Source of the DNA: Rhodocyclaceae bacterium
GTDB lineage: Bacteria > Pseudomonadota > Gammaproteobacteria > Burkholderiales > Rhodocyclaceae
Assembly: GCA_030681195.1 (NCBI GenBank)
Contig: JAUXXJ010000012.1
Location: forward strand, 186,001-250,000
Length of the DNA stretch: 64,000 nt
Direction: 5' to 3'
Position numbers and translations under genes: made by a program. Under the pieces are notes generated by a model. The model was not told the origin of the DNA. It worked only from the letters and a program-made list of their open reading frames with translations, and made no database searches. Position 1 is the first letter of the stretch, and each line of letters starts with the position of its first letter. Of the stretch, positions 17,816-25,895 are shown piece by piece.

Positions 17816-19018
17816 TTACAGCGCCCCGGAAAACGCCTGATGCAGCAACGACTTCTTCAACGCCTCCAGCGCCGCGAGCTTTTGCCGGTAGAGGGATTCG
17901 AGGCGTTGGGTTTCTTCGCGGATGCTGTTGAGTTTCTTGACGATGATCCTCTGATCCTGCAACGAAGGTACCGGGATTGGATAGCCCTTCAGTTTTGCGC
18001 CATTGATGTTCGCTTGATTGACGCTCGAAATTACTACGGTCTTGCCGTAGTCGAGAGCAATCTGACTGTTGAGGAAGTAATTTAAGTAATCCCCATCCAA
18101 CAGATCTTCCTTTCGTCGAATCCGAATCAAGTAGCCCGCGAATATGGCCGGCATCTCGCCCTTATAGATTGCAGTCTTTCCAACCAGTTCAGGGCTGTTT
18201 GTGCGGTTGAACAAGACATCGTTGTGCTTGAGCTGGTATTTCGCAATTTCATCTTCGTCATCCGAATAGACGAGATTTTCCCAATCAAATTGTCCATCTT
18301 GAATGTTACCCATGCGCAGTACGGGAACTCTTCCTTCCTTCTGCGATTTGGCGGAAGAACCATATTCAACCCCATCACATAAGTCCCCCAGCGTTTTCCA
18401 TTCCCACGCCTTACTCCGCAAGATCGATTCCAAGTGGCTGTCAAACAAGGCGCGGGCGTTCTGGAGGTTCTGTTCGGCGTTGGCCTTGGCGGTGGCGATG
18501 CCGTCGAAGGCTGCGTCGAGGATGGCGACGATGCGGTGTTGTTCGGGGAGTGGCGCGACGGGAACAGGGAACTGCTGAAGATCAGAGAATTTCAGATTGT
18601 TGATATTCGCGCCATCCGACAAGGCCGCAATAAAGTCCTTGTAGTCTCCCGAAGTCATCAAGTGAAAGAAGTAGCGGGGAAGTATGCCTTCATCTGGTGT
18701 CAGCATTCCCATAAACCCACCAAAAGCAAAATCGTAGTCATCATCGATGTACGCGACCTTGCCAAGATGGCTCTTGCTTCCGCTTGCAGTGCAGATCAGG
18801 AGCGAATCCCTTTTCACTTTCTTACTGACGCCAACGACCACGGAATCGTTGATGTATTTCAGCTCGGCCAGATCAAGAAGATTGGTTGCAAGGTCGATGT
18901 TTGTGGCGCGAAGGACGATGTTGTCGGAGATATCAACTTCATCGGTTTTCGCATAGGTGAGCCCGCGCTGAAATTTGCAGACCTCTCCCAGCGGCTTGAT
19001 TTCCCACACCTCGTTCAT
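17816..19018 (-). CDS. hsdS: Type I restriction specificity subunit S
   Basis: A 400-residue HsdS with two target-recognition domains, each ending in a conserved spacer helix. The first half opens WEIKPLGEVCKFQRGLTY and closes with PLPEQHRIVAILDAAFDGIATAKANAEQNL. The second opens WEWKTLGDLCDGVEYGSSAKS and closes with PSLQDQRIIVKKLNSIREETQRLESLYRQKLAALEALK (given here as family pattern). It sets the bipartite DNA sequence methylated and restricted by the complex; the target cannot be read. Its ATG overlaps the stop of the upstream small ORF. Base composition is more AT-rich than its neighbours, as usual for HsdS variable domains. Confidence 0.93.
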   Translation of the reverse strand: MNEVWEIKPLGEVCKFQRGLTYAKTDEVDISDNIVLRATNIDLATNLLDLAELKYINDSVVVGVSKKVKRDSLLICTASGSKSHLGKVAYIDDDYDFAFGGFMGMLTPDEGILPRYFFHLMTSGDYKDFIAALSDGANINNLKFSDLQQFPVPVAPLPEQHRIVAILDAAFDGIATAKANAEQNLQNARALFDSHLESILRSKAWEWKTLGDLCDGVEYGSSAKSQKEGRVPVLRMGNIQDGQFDWENLVYSDDEDEIAKYQLKHNDVLFNRTNSPELVGKTAIYKGEMPAIFAGYLIRIRRKEDLLDGDYLNYFLNSQIALDYGKTVVISSVNQANINGAKLKGYPIPVPSLQDQRIIVKKLNSIREETQRLESLYRQKLAALEALKKSLLHQAFSGAL

Positions 19019-19227
19019 TCAACAATCCCTAACCGCAATAAGTCAGACAGTGTCTGACTTATTGGGAGTGGCGCTGCAGCCAGGAATTGTCCAGACAATG
19101 TCAGGAATTTCTTCTCCCTACCAAATTGCCCAGTCAAAAACTGGGCAATTTCAGGGCAGGAAGATTTTGCAAACGTCGTCTGCAAAATTTGACGCTGTTG
19201 CATGGAATAACCGGCCGCCGGCATCAC
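19015..19227 (-). CDS. Small 70-codon ORF rich in palindromes, between KilA-N gene and hsdS
   Basis: A 70-residue frame (GTG-ATG start at 19227, overlapping the KilA-N stop) that ends overlapping the hsdS start by ATGA, so it is coupled on both sides within the operon. The product (MQQRQILQTTFAKSS and PEIAQFLTGQFG, then LTLSGQFLAAA and ISQTLSDLLRL) matches no family I recognise; it reads as repeated amphipathic Gln/Phe/Leu units. Four near-perfect DNA palindromes fall inside it. It could be a real peptide, or a structured RNA or DNA spacer that stays open by chance. Confidence 0.55.
   Translation of the reverse strand: MMPAAGYSMQQRQILQTTFAKSSCPEIAQFLTGQFGREKKFLTLSGQFLAAAPLPISQTLSDLLRLGIVE
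19037..19063. repeat. 27-base palindrome (13-base arms)
   Basis: AATAAGTCAGACA, one central G, then TGTCTGACTTATT: a perfect inverted repeat just upstream of hsdS on the operon strand. Confidence 0.9.
19086..19099. repeat. 14-base palindrome
   Basis: ATTGTC-CA-GACAAT, the second of four inverted repeats in the 70-codon ORF. Confidence 0.75.
19123..19151. repeat. 29-base hairpin (12-base arms, 5-base loop)
   Basis: AAATTGCCCAGT, loop CAAAA, ACTGGGCAATTT: perfect arms, able to fold as a stable RNA hairpin in the operon mRNA. It lacks the terminal U-run of an intrinsic terminator in the downstream direction. Confidence 0.88.
19164..19188. repeat. Inverted repeat (8-base arms)
   Basis: ATTTTGCA at 19164-19171 pairs with TGCAAAAT at 19181-19188, the fourth inverted repeat in the cluster. 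Confidence 0.75.
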
Positions 19228-20066
19228 GGCAGTTTCCTGACCTTCGCCGGCAAATCCACACTCTCGGTATCCAGCACGGGCAGGCGCGTGTCGCTGGTGA
19301 GGATGCGCATTTGCTGGATGGCGATCTGGTTGAGGCGGCGCAGGCGGTCGGGTTGGGCGTGGCTTTCGGCGATGAAAAGTGCGTTGAGGTTTTCCAGATT
19401 CGACAGGCAGACGAGTTGCGCGCCGTTGGCCTGGTCGCGGATGTTGCCTTTTTCGCCGGGGTTTTCGCTACGCCACTGGGCGGCCGTCTGGCCGAAGAGC
19501 GCCATGTTGAGCACGTCGGCCTCGCTGGCGTAGATTAGCGCGGTCTGCGCGGGCTTGAGTTCCGGCGGGATCAGGTGTTCGCGGATGGCATCGGTATGGA
19601 TGCGGTAGTTGAGTTTGGCGAGATTGCGCCGAATGTCCCAGCCCAGGGTCTTGCGCTCGTCTTCCTTGAGTCGCTGGAATTCCTTGATGAGATAGATTTT
19701 GAATTCGGCGCTGATCCACATGCCGAATTCGAAGGCAATGTCCCTGTGCGCATAGGTGCCGCCATATCTGCCGGTGGTTGCCTTTAATCCGATGGCGTTG
19801 GTTTTTTCAACCCACTCCTTGACGCTGACCTTGTAGCTGTTCAAGCCGGCCTGGCTGGCAATTATGGCGAATTCGCCATAATTAAAAGCGGGGTTGTGAA
19901 CGCGCTCCCAGATGCCGAGGAATTCGACGGTATTGCGGTTTCTCAGCCAGTCCGAGATAAAGAAATTGCCGTCCTTGGCCTTCAGCATATCCGTCAAGGA
20001 AATGAAGTCCTCGTTCTCGATGGTGAGGACGCGAACCTCTGTACCAATCACTTCAATCTTGGCCAT
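19224..20066 (-). CDS. KilA-N domain protein in the restriction operon
   Basis: A 280-residue protein with a KilA-N domain at about 20-125 (FISLTDMLKAKDGNFFISDWLRN, then WVEKTNAIGLKATTGRYGGTYAHRDIAFEFGMWISAEF as the recognisable pattern), followed by a helical C-terminal part rich in charged residues. KilA-N domains bind DNA in phage and mobile-element proteins; close relatives sit between hsdM and hsdS in many type I loci with unknown role. Its start overlaps the end of hsdM by 14 bases and its stop overlaps the next ORF, so it is translated as part of the methylase operon. Confidence 0.87.
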   Translation of the reverse strand: MAKIEVIGTEVRVLTIENEDFISLTDMLKAKDGNFFISDWLRNRNTVEFLGIWERVHNPAFNYGEFAIIASQAGLNSYKVSVKEWVEKTNAIGLKATTGRYGGTYAHRDIAFEFGMWISAEFKIYLIKEFQRLKEDERKTLGWDIRRNLAKLNYRIHTDAIREHLIPPELKPAQTALIYASEADVLNMALFGQTAAQWRSENPGEKGNIRDQANGAQLVCLSNLENLNALFIAESHAQPDRLRRLNQIAIQQMRILTSDTRLPVLDTESVDLPAKVRKLP

Positions 20067-21537
20067 GTGAATCCTTTGCGCTGGTTGTCAGTAACCCCCT
20101 GATCTTCGCCAACACCGCCGCGCTCTCGGCATCCAGCGCGGCGATTTCGTCCATGATGGACTGCGGGCTGCGGTGGGCGACGGCTTCCCCACCGTTGGGG
20201 TTCTTCACAGAGAGGTCGAAAGTCGCCGTCCCGCCAGCGCCGACTTTTACGTTCCAACTCTTGGGTGAGTCGGCGAAGGTCTTTTGCAGTTCGACGAACT
20301 CGGCGAGGTCGGCGTCGTTGAGTGGGTTGGTCTTGCCGAGATTGCGGCCGGGGTCGAGCTGGTAGTACCAGACCTGACGCGTCGGCGCGCCTTTCTCGAA
20401 GAACAGCACGACGGTTTTAACGCCGGCGCCCTGGAAGGTACCGCCGGGGCAGTCGAGGATGGTGTGCAGGTTGCAGCTCTCCAGCAGCAGTTTGCGCAGG
20501 CTGACCGAGGCGTTGTCGGTGTTGCTGAGAAAGGTGTTCTTGATGACGACGCCGGCGCGGCCGCCGGCCTTGAGCAGCTTGATGAAGTGCTGCAGAAAGA
20601 GGAAGGCGGTTTCGCCGGTACGGATGGGGAAGTTCTGCTGCACTTCCTTGCGCTCCTTGCCGCCGAAGGGCGGGTTGGCGAGGATGACCTCGAAGCGGTC
20701 CTTGTCCTGCACGTCGGCGAGGTTCAGCGCCAGCGTGTTGGCATGTACGATATTCGGCGCCTCGATGCCGTGCAGGATCATGTTCATGATCGCGATGACA
20801 TAGGCCAGGCTCTTCTTTTCGATGCCGTAGAAGGTGTTCGTTTGCAGAGTCGAAAAGTCGGCGGTGGTGAGACGGCGACCGTTCAGATAGTCGTAGGCTT
20901 CGCACAAAAAGCCGGCGCTGCCGACGGCGCCGTCGTAGATGCGTTCGCCGATCTGGGGCTTGACCACGCGCACGATGGCGCGGATCAGCGGGCGCGGGGT
21001 GTAGTACTCGCCGCCGTTGCGCCCGGCGTTGCCCATGTTGCGAATCTTGGCTTCGTAGAGGTGCGAGAGTTCGTGCTTCTCGGCCTGCGAGCGGAAGCGC
21101 AGTTCGTCGATGTGGTCGATGATTTCGCGCAGGTTGTAGCCGCTGTGAATCTTGTTCTTGATCTCGCCGAAGATTTCGCCGATCTTGTATTCGATGGTGT
21201 TCGGCCCGCTGGCGCGCTGCTTGAAGCCGTGCAAATAGGGAAAGAGTTTGCGGTCGACGAAGTCGCGCAGGTCGTCGCCGGTTAGGGCCTTGTTATGGTC
21301 GAGCTTGCCGTCCTGATCTTTCGGCGCGGCCCAGCTTTCCCAGCGGTAGGGGGCGTCGAGGATGTGGCTGTAGTTTTTACCTTCCAGCGCCGCCTCGGCG
21401 GCCTTGTCCTGTTCCAGGCCGTCGAGGTATTTGAGGAACAGCAGCCAGGAGGTCTGTTCGGTGTAATCGAGTTCGGTGGTGCAGCCAGCTTCTTTCCAGA
21501 GGACGTCGTCGATGTTGCGAAAGGCTTGCTCGAACAT
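20053..21537 (-). CDS. hsdM: Type I restriction-modification methylase M subunit
   Basis: A 494-residue N6-adenine methyltransferase. The N-terminal HsdM domain (about 5-140) is followed by the methylase fold with the SAM motif region (IYDGAVGSAGFLCEAYDYL near 200) and the catalytic NPPF in ILANPPFGGKE near 285. With HsdS it methylates the recognition site; with HsdR it forms the restriction complex. Two repeat copies are embedded: KVGAGGTA near residue 430 and, decayed and antisense, RRLTTADF near 223. The MBL hydrolase gene ends three bases upstream. It overlaps the KilA-N gene. Confidence 0.95.
   Translation of the reverse strand: MFEQAFRNIDDVLWKEAGCTTELDYTEQTSWLLFLKYLDGLEQDKAAEAALEGKNYSHILDAPYRWESWAAPKDQDGKLDHNKALTGDDLRDFVDRKLFPYLHGFKQRASGPNTIEYKIGEIFGEIKNKIHSGYNLREIIDHIDELRFRSQAEKHELSHLYEAKIRNMGNAGRNGGEYYTPRPLIRAIVRVVKPQIGERIYDGAVGSAGFLCEAYDYLNGRRLTTADFSTLQTNTFYGIEKKSLAYVIAIMNMILHGIEAPNIVHANTLALNLADVQDKDRFEVILANPPFGGKERKEVQQNFPIRTGETAFLFLQHFIKLLKAGGRAGVVIKNTFLSNTDNASVSLRKLLLESCNLHTILDCPGGTFQGAGVKTVVLFFEKGAPTRQVWYYQLDPGRNLGKTNPLNDADLAEFVELQKTFADSPKSWNVKVGAGGTATFDLSVKNPNGGEAVAHRSPQSIMDEIAALDAESAAVLAKIRGLLTTSAKDSHGQD
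20225..20248 (-). repeat. Dispersed 24-mer inside hsdM (C-terminal part)
   Basis: A perfect GGG-type sense copy encoding KVGAGGTA in SWNVKVGAGGTATFDLSV. Confidence 0.93.
20853..20876 (+). repeat. Dispersed 24-mer inside hsdM, decayed antisense copy
   Basis: 22 of 24 positions match (AAAAGTCGGCGG then TGGTGAGACGGC). It encodes RRLTTADF, the same frame as RRLASADF in fmt. Confidence 0.7.
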
Positions 21538-21540
21538 CGC

Positions 21541-22173
21541 TCAGTCGCCGACGAAGGGGTTGTTGCGCCGCTCCTCGCCAAAGGTGGACATCGGCCCGTG
21601 GCCGGGGATGAACTCGAATTCGTCGCCGAGCGGGAACAGCTTGGTGCGAATGGCGTTGATCAGATCGCCGTGGTTGCCGCGCGGGAAGTCGGTGCGGCCG
21701 ATCGAGCCGGCGAACAGCACATCGCCGACGATGGCAAGTTTCGATGGCTTGTGAATGAAGCAGATATGGCCGGGGGTGTGGCCGGGCGTATGCACGACAT
21801 CGAGCGTCAGGCCACCGACGCTGACCGTGTCGCCCTCGTCGAGCCAGCGGTCGGGCTGTAGCGCCGGGGTATCGGGGAAGCCAAACATGCGGCACTGCTC
21901 GGGCAACTGGTCGAGCCAGAAGGCTTCGTCGCGCTGCGGACCTTCGACCGGAACACCCAAGGCCGCAGCGAGCGCGGCGGTGCCGCCGACATGGTCGATG
22001 TGGCCGTGGGTGAGCAGGATCTTCTCGACCTTGAGGCCGAGTTTGGCAACGGCCGCGAGGATTTCATCGACGTCGCCGCCGGGATCGACCACGGCGGCCT
22101 GTTTCGTTTCAGGGTCCCACAGCAGCGAGCAGTTCTGTTCGAAGGGGGTAACGGGCAGGATGCGATATTCCAT
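21541..22173 (-). CDS. Metallo-beta-lactamase-fold hydrolase, glyoxalase II-like
   Basis: A 210-residue cytoplasmic hydrolase. The metal-binding motif THGHIDHVGG is near residues 55-64, with further ligands in HTPGHTPGH near 135, GDVLFAGSIGRTD near 160 and PGHGPMST near 195. This is the YcbL/GloB-like short form that hydrolyses thioesters such as S-lactoylglutathione; the exact substrate is open. ATG 22173 starts MEYRILPVTPFEQNC, typical of the family. It is followed after three bases by hsdM, though its role is probably housekeeping. Confidence 0.9.
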   Translation of the reverse strand: MEYRILPVTPFEQNCSLLWDPETKQAAVVDPGGDVDEILAAVAKLGLKVEKILLTHGHIDHVGGTAALAAALGVPVEGPQRDEAFWLDQLPEQCRMFGFPDTPALQPDRWLDEGDTVSVGGLTLDVVHTPGHTPGHICFIHKPSKLAIVGDVLFAGSIGRTDFPRGNHGDLINAIRTKLFPLGDEFEFIPGHGPMSTFGEERRNNPFVGD

Positions 22174-22175
22174 GT

Positions 22176-24002
22176 TTACTTCACCACGAAGGCAATGCCG
22201 GCGAGCAGGATGCCGGCGAGGATGAACAGACCGATGACGATGCCTTTCCAGGGCGTCTGCTTCTCGGCGTAGGGGTCGGTCAGCGAACGCTCGGCGCCGA
22301 ACGGCAATGTCGCCAACTGGGTCAGCGAGGTGCCGAACGGGATGTTGATGCGGGCGCGGGCATTCACGGCCCAGCCGTTGGCATCGAGCAGCGGGCCGAG
22401 GTTGCGGGCGTGCAGCTTGAACCAGGCCATGGCGACAGCCGGCCCGGAAATCAGCAGCAGGATGCCAATGAAGACCAGCGGCAACTGCCACCAAGCGAGG
22501 CCGAGCAGGCCGGTGATCAGGGAGACGGCGGCGGTGCCCAGGGCGCCGACGGCGAGGCCGATGGCGGCGAAGATGCCGGCGAACTTGCCGACGTCGAAAG
22601 GTGCCGGGGGCGTTGCTGGTTTTGCCGGTAGTGTCGTCACGCTGGTGGCCGTCGTGGCCAGCTTGCTCTCGGCCGCCGCCGCCTTGCTGGCCGCGAGCTT
22701 TTGCAACTGTTCGGCGACGAGGCGCGCCAGCTTCTTGTAGGGCGACCAGAAGGCCTGACGCAGACTGATCGGATGATCGACGATCTTGGTGATGGTGGCA
22801 TCCCAGTCGTTACCCTGGCGGTCGTAGAACACGCCGTTGCGGCCGACCATCAGCTGGTCGGCATCGCCGGCGGTGAATGCCGCAGCGATGCTGCGTTTCT
22901 CGCTGCCACGGACGCAATCGCAATAGACGAGACAGAGTCGGGAAAGTGAGGCGAGGGCGGCATGCCTGGCGGGATCATTGACGGCGACCACCAGTTCGCA
23001 AGCGCGGCCATCGAGATAAAGAGTGCCGATCTGGAAAACGCCAGGGCCCTGACGGGTGTAGAAATCCTTGAAGGCGACGAAGTTGTTGGCGAGCGTCAGC
23101 AGATCGCGGCCGTAGCGCGCCAGACGTTCCAGCGCCAGCGTGCCCTCACCGGTGGCGGCCGGATCGGGCTTGGCAGCCAGCCAGTCGACGTAGGGCGCGA
23201 ATTGGGCCTTGATCTGTTGCCAGTCGGTTTCGCTGAGGCTGTCGCGGGCGCCGAGCAAGGGCGTCACGACGGCCGTAGCAAATGCACTCAGCGCGCCGGC
23301 CCAGGCCGGGTTAACGCCTTCGTTGAGCACCAATGCCGTCTTGCCAGCGCCGACTTTTGCGATCGGTAGACCAGCAGCAGCCTGGGTGTCGATGACGCCA
23401 ACGGCCAGCGCTCTCAAGTCATCCTCTGAGGCATTGAGCATGTCGGTGGCACGCGCGTCGAAGGCCGCCAGATGGCAGCGCGCGAACCAGTCGTCGATCT
23501 TGGCGGCGACGGACTGGTAGGCGGCATAGGCATCGGCCGTCGCCTCGCCCAGCGGGCGGGCTACCGCCCCGGCGGCTTCCCAGGCTGCCGTCGCCTTCTC
23601 GGCAAAGCGCGCCTGTGCAGCGCTGGCGGCTTCCACCGTGATAGCTTCGCTGCCGCTATCGGCAAGCAGTTCCTGTGCGGCGGCGGCAATCGCTGCGCCT
23701 TCTTCGTCGTCGCTGCGGATGGCGGCGAGCGACAGGCGCTTGCCCGTCAGCACGCCGTGGTCGGCCAGACGCTCACCGGCCCAGCGCACGGCGGCGATCA
23801 ATTCCGGCGCGCGGATCTGGCCGTCGCCATCGCTGTCGATGAGGGCCAACGTACGGGTATCGAATTCCGAGCCACTGACCGGACAGGACAGCGCCACCCA
23901 GAGTTTCTGGTCGAGTTCGCCAATGGCGAGCAGGTCGGCGGGCGTGTCGATGCGCGGCTGGTCGAAACCGCCGGCGCGGAAAAACTTCCAGAAGTGGGAC
24001 AT
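22176..24002 (-). CDS. Unknown 608-residue protein with EF-hand and C-terminal membrane segments
   Basis: Starts [20 protein letters not shown] (an upstream ATG at 24023 is possible). A calcium-binding EF-hand loop [12 protein letters not shown] lies near residue 60. The middle is a long Ala-rich helical region. The C-terminus has a Lys/Ala/Thr linker then three hydrophobic segments (about 490-515, 520-545, 585-605). A dispersed-repeat copy encodes AKVGAGKTA near residue 215. No family with known function is recognised. It stops two bases before the hydrolase start on the same strand and diverges from the NodI-like gene. Confidence 0.8.
   Translation of the reverse strand: MSHFWKFFRAGGFDQPRIDTPADLLAIGELDQKLWVALSCPVSGSEFDTRTLALIDSDGDGQIRAPELIAAVRWAGERLADHGVLTGKRLSLAAIRSDDEEGAAIAAAAQELLADSGSEAITVEAASAAQARFAEKATAAWEAAGAVARPLGEATADAYAAYQSVAAKIDDWFARCHLAAFDARATDMLNASEDDLRALAVGVIDTQAAAGLPIAKVGAGKTALVLNEGVNPAWAGALSAFATAVVTPLLGARDSLSETDWQQIKAQFAPYVDWLAAKPDPAATGEGTLALERLARYGRDLLTLANNFVAFKDFYTRQGPGVFQIGTLYLDGRACELVVAVNDPARHAALASLSRLCLVYCDCVRGSEKRSIAAAFTAGDADQLMVGRNGVFYDRQGNDWDATITKIVDHPISLRQAFWSPYKKLARLVAEQLQKLAASKAAAAESKLATTATSVTTLPAKPATPPAPFDVGKFAGIFAAIGLAVGALGTAAVSLITGLLGLAWWQLPLVFIGILLLISGPAVAMAWFKLHARNLGPLLDANGWAVNARARINIPFGTSLTQLATLPFGAERSLTDPYAEKQTPWKGIVIGLFILAGILLAGIAFVVK
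23335..23358 (-). repeat. Dispersed 24-mer inside the EF-hand membrane protein gene
   Basis: Sense copy of the AAG type encoding KVGAGKTA. Confidence 0.9.
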
Positions 24003-24047
24003 GGTCAAGCGTGCCTCGGGCAAGAAGAAGCTATGATCTTACCGCGC

Positions 24048-24974
24048 ATGACTACCGACTTATTTCCCCCTCTTGTCGTCGACCACCTCGTCAAATCCTA
24101 TGACGGCAAACCCGCCGTGGCGGGCCTGTCCTTTGCGCTCAAGCGTGGCGAGTGTTACGGCCTGCTCGGCCCGAACGGCGCCGGCAAGACCACCACGCTG
24201 CGTTGCTGCCTCGGGCTGACCGCCCCCGACAGCGGCACCATCACCCTGCTCGGCGAGCCGGTGCCGGCCCGGGCGCGCGAGGCGCGCGAACGCGTCGGCA
24301 TCGTGCCGCAATTCGACAATCTCGATCCCGACTTCACCCTGGCCGAGAACTTTCTGGTCTATGGCCGCTACTTTGGTCTGAGCGATGCGACGATTCAGGC
24401 GCGTATTCCCGATCTGCTCGATTTCGCCGGCCTGGCTGGCAAGGGCGATATGGGCATCCGCACCCTCTCGGGCGGCATGAAGCGGCGCCTGACGCTGGCT
24501 CGGGCGCTGGTGAATGATCCCGACCTGCTGGTGCTCGACGAGCCGACCACCGGCCTCGATCCGCAGGCGCGCCATCTGATCTGGGATCGCTTGAAAAAGC
24601 TCTTGAATGCCGGCAAGACCATCTTGCTGACGACGCATTTCATGGACGAAGCCGAGCGCCTGTGCGACCGGCTGGCCATCGTCGATGGCGGCAAGCGTGT
24701 CGTCGAAGGCGCGCCGCGCGCCCTGATTGCCCAGCATATCGAGCCGCATGTGGTCGAACTGTATGGTGAAGGCGCGGCCGACTGGGCGCATGCCGAAGGC
24801 GGCCATTTCAGCCAGCGCATCGAGTTCAGCGGCGAGACGGCGTTTTGTTATGTGGCCGACGCGGCGCCACTGGTGGCGCACCTGATGGATCGCCCGGAGT
24901 TCAAGACCCTGCATCGCCCCGCCACGCTGGAAGATGTGTTCCTCAAGCTGACCGGACGCGAGTTACGCGATTGA
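24048..24974 (+). CDS. NodI-like ABC transporter ATP-binding protein
   Basis: A 308-residue ATPase. Walker [10 protein letters not shown] near residue 45, Q-loop VPQFDNLD near 90, signature LSGGMKRRL near 145, Walker [17 protein letters not shown] near 165, H-loop TTHFMDEAE near 200. The NodI-type C-terminal extension (about 225-308, ending [15 protein letters not shown]) is present. Its natural partner is a NodJ-type permease, found not here but at 2601. The next genes are unrelated. ATG 24048 gives [14 protein letters not shown]; an in-frame ATG at 24033 with a purine-rich leader is an alternative start. Confidence 0.88.
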   Translation: MTTDLFPPLVVDHLVKSYDGKPAVAGLSFALKRGECYGLLGPNGAGKTTTLRCCLGLTAPDSGTITLLGEPVPARAREARERVGIVPQFDNLDPDFTLAENFLVYGRYFGLSDATIQARIPDLLDFAGLAGKGDMGIRTLSGGMKRRLTLARALVNDPDLLVLDEPTTGLDPQARHLIWDRLKKLLNAGKTILLTTHFMDEAERLCDRLAIVDGGKRVVEGAPRALIAQHIEPHVVELYGEGAADWAHAEGGHFSQRIEFSGETAFCYVADAAPLVAHLMDRPEFKTLHRPATLEDVFLKLTGRELRD

Positions 24975-24975
24975 A

Positions 24976-25461
24976 TCATTCCAGCAGCGCCTCAATGGCC
25001 CCCGCCAGTTCCTGAGGCCGGGTCGCCGACGCATAGCGCTCGACCACCTTGCCGCTACGGTCGACGAGGAACTTGGTGAAATTCCACTTGATCGCCTCAG
25101 TGCCCAGCATGCCGCGCGCGGCGTGTTTCAGGTAGTCGTAAAGCGGGTGGGTATTTTCCCCATTCACCTCGATCTTGGCGAACATCGGAAAGCTGACGCC
25201 GTAACTGGCCTGACAGAACGCCCCGATGGCCGCAGCATCGCCCGGCTCCTGATTGCCAAACTGGTTGCAGGGAAAGCCGAGGACGACGAAGCCCCGGTCC
25301 TTGAATTTCCGGTAGAGCGTTTCGAGGCCGGCATACTGGGACGTGAATCCACACTCGCTGGCGGTATTCACCATCAGCACTACCTTGCCCCGATACGCAG
25401 CCAGGCTTTCCTCGCTGCCGTCGAGGCGGGGTAGTGTGAAGTCGTAAATCGACGTGGCCAT
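24976..25461 (-). CDS. Glutathione peroxidase family protein
   Basis: A 161-residue thioredoxin-fold peroxidase. The peroxidatic residue is Cys in NTASECGFT (about residue 37), in place of selenocysteine; the family motifs GFPCNQFGNQEPG (Gln of the active site) and KWNFTKFLVDRSG (Trp/Asn) follow. It reduces hydroperoxides with thioredoxin or glutathione as donor. It converges with the NodI-like gene with one base between. A small cytochrome c gene lies 12 bases upstream on the same strand. Confidence 0.92.
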   Translation of the reverse strand: MATSIYDFTLPRLDGSEESLAAYRGKVVLMVNTASECGFTSQYAGLETLYRKFKDRGFVVLGFPCNQFGNQEPGDAAAIGAFCQASYGVSFPMFAKIEVNGENTHPLYDYLKHAARGMLGTEAIKWNFTKFLVDRSGKVVERYASATRPQELAGAIEALLE

Positions 25462-25473
25462 GGGTGCCCCGCC

Positions 25474-25785
25474 CTACTTGGCAAACTTGTAGTAACGCTG
25501 CGCCAGATAGGCGGCGATATCCGCTTCGTCTTCCGGGAACAGGCCGGCATTGACCATGGCGTTGCAGGTGGCGACGCGCTGGCCGAGCGCCTTGCGGTCG
25601 CGAATGAGCCGGTCGGCGCGTAGATACATCTCCGACCCATCGCCGCCAAAGCGTTTGATGTGGCAACTGACGCACTGTTTGTCGTGTAGCGCCTTGCCGC
25701 GCGCTACGTCGGCGGCGGTGCCCGTGGTGGCCAGCGTCAAAGCAGCCACGGCCAGCAGGGGGCGCAACAATGAAATGGCATTCAT
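25474..25785 (-). CDS. Small periplasmic cytochrome c
   Basis: A 103-residue protein with a cleavable signal peptide (about 1-24, ending TTGTAA) and one haem c site CVSCH near residue 39. A Met is available as sixth ligand in EMYLRAD. It probably serves as a soluble electron carrier; the partner is unknown. It is upstream of the peroxidase gene in the same direction, which is compatible with an electron or stress role but not proof. Confidence 0.88.
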   Translation of the reverse strand: MNAISLLRPLLAVAALTLATTGTAADVARGKALHDKQCVSCHIKRFGGDGSEMYLRADRLIRDRKALGQRVATCNAMVNAGLFPEDEADIAAYLAQRYYKFAK

Positions 25786-25895
25786 GGCAATCCTTTCGTG
25801 GTTATGGTGGTGTTCCTTATGAATAGATTGTCATAGTATTTTAGTCAACAATGTGATTCATCCATCCCCCGGATGGACTAGTCAGTGAGGCAGGC

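Noticed and set aside
19037..19188. Inverted repeats as hsdS phase-variation sites
   Set aside because: Only one hsdS gene is present and there is no second target-domain cassette or invertase nearby.
23472..24047. Upstream extension of the NodI-like ATPase frame
   Set aside because: It is antisense to the EF-hand protein gene; ABC ATPases start close to the first strand.
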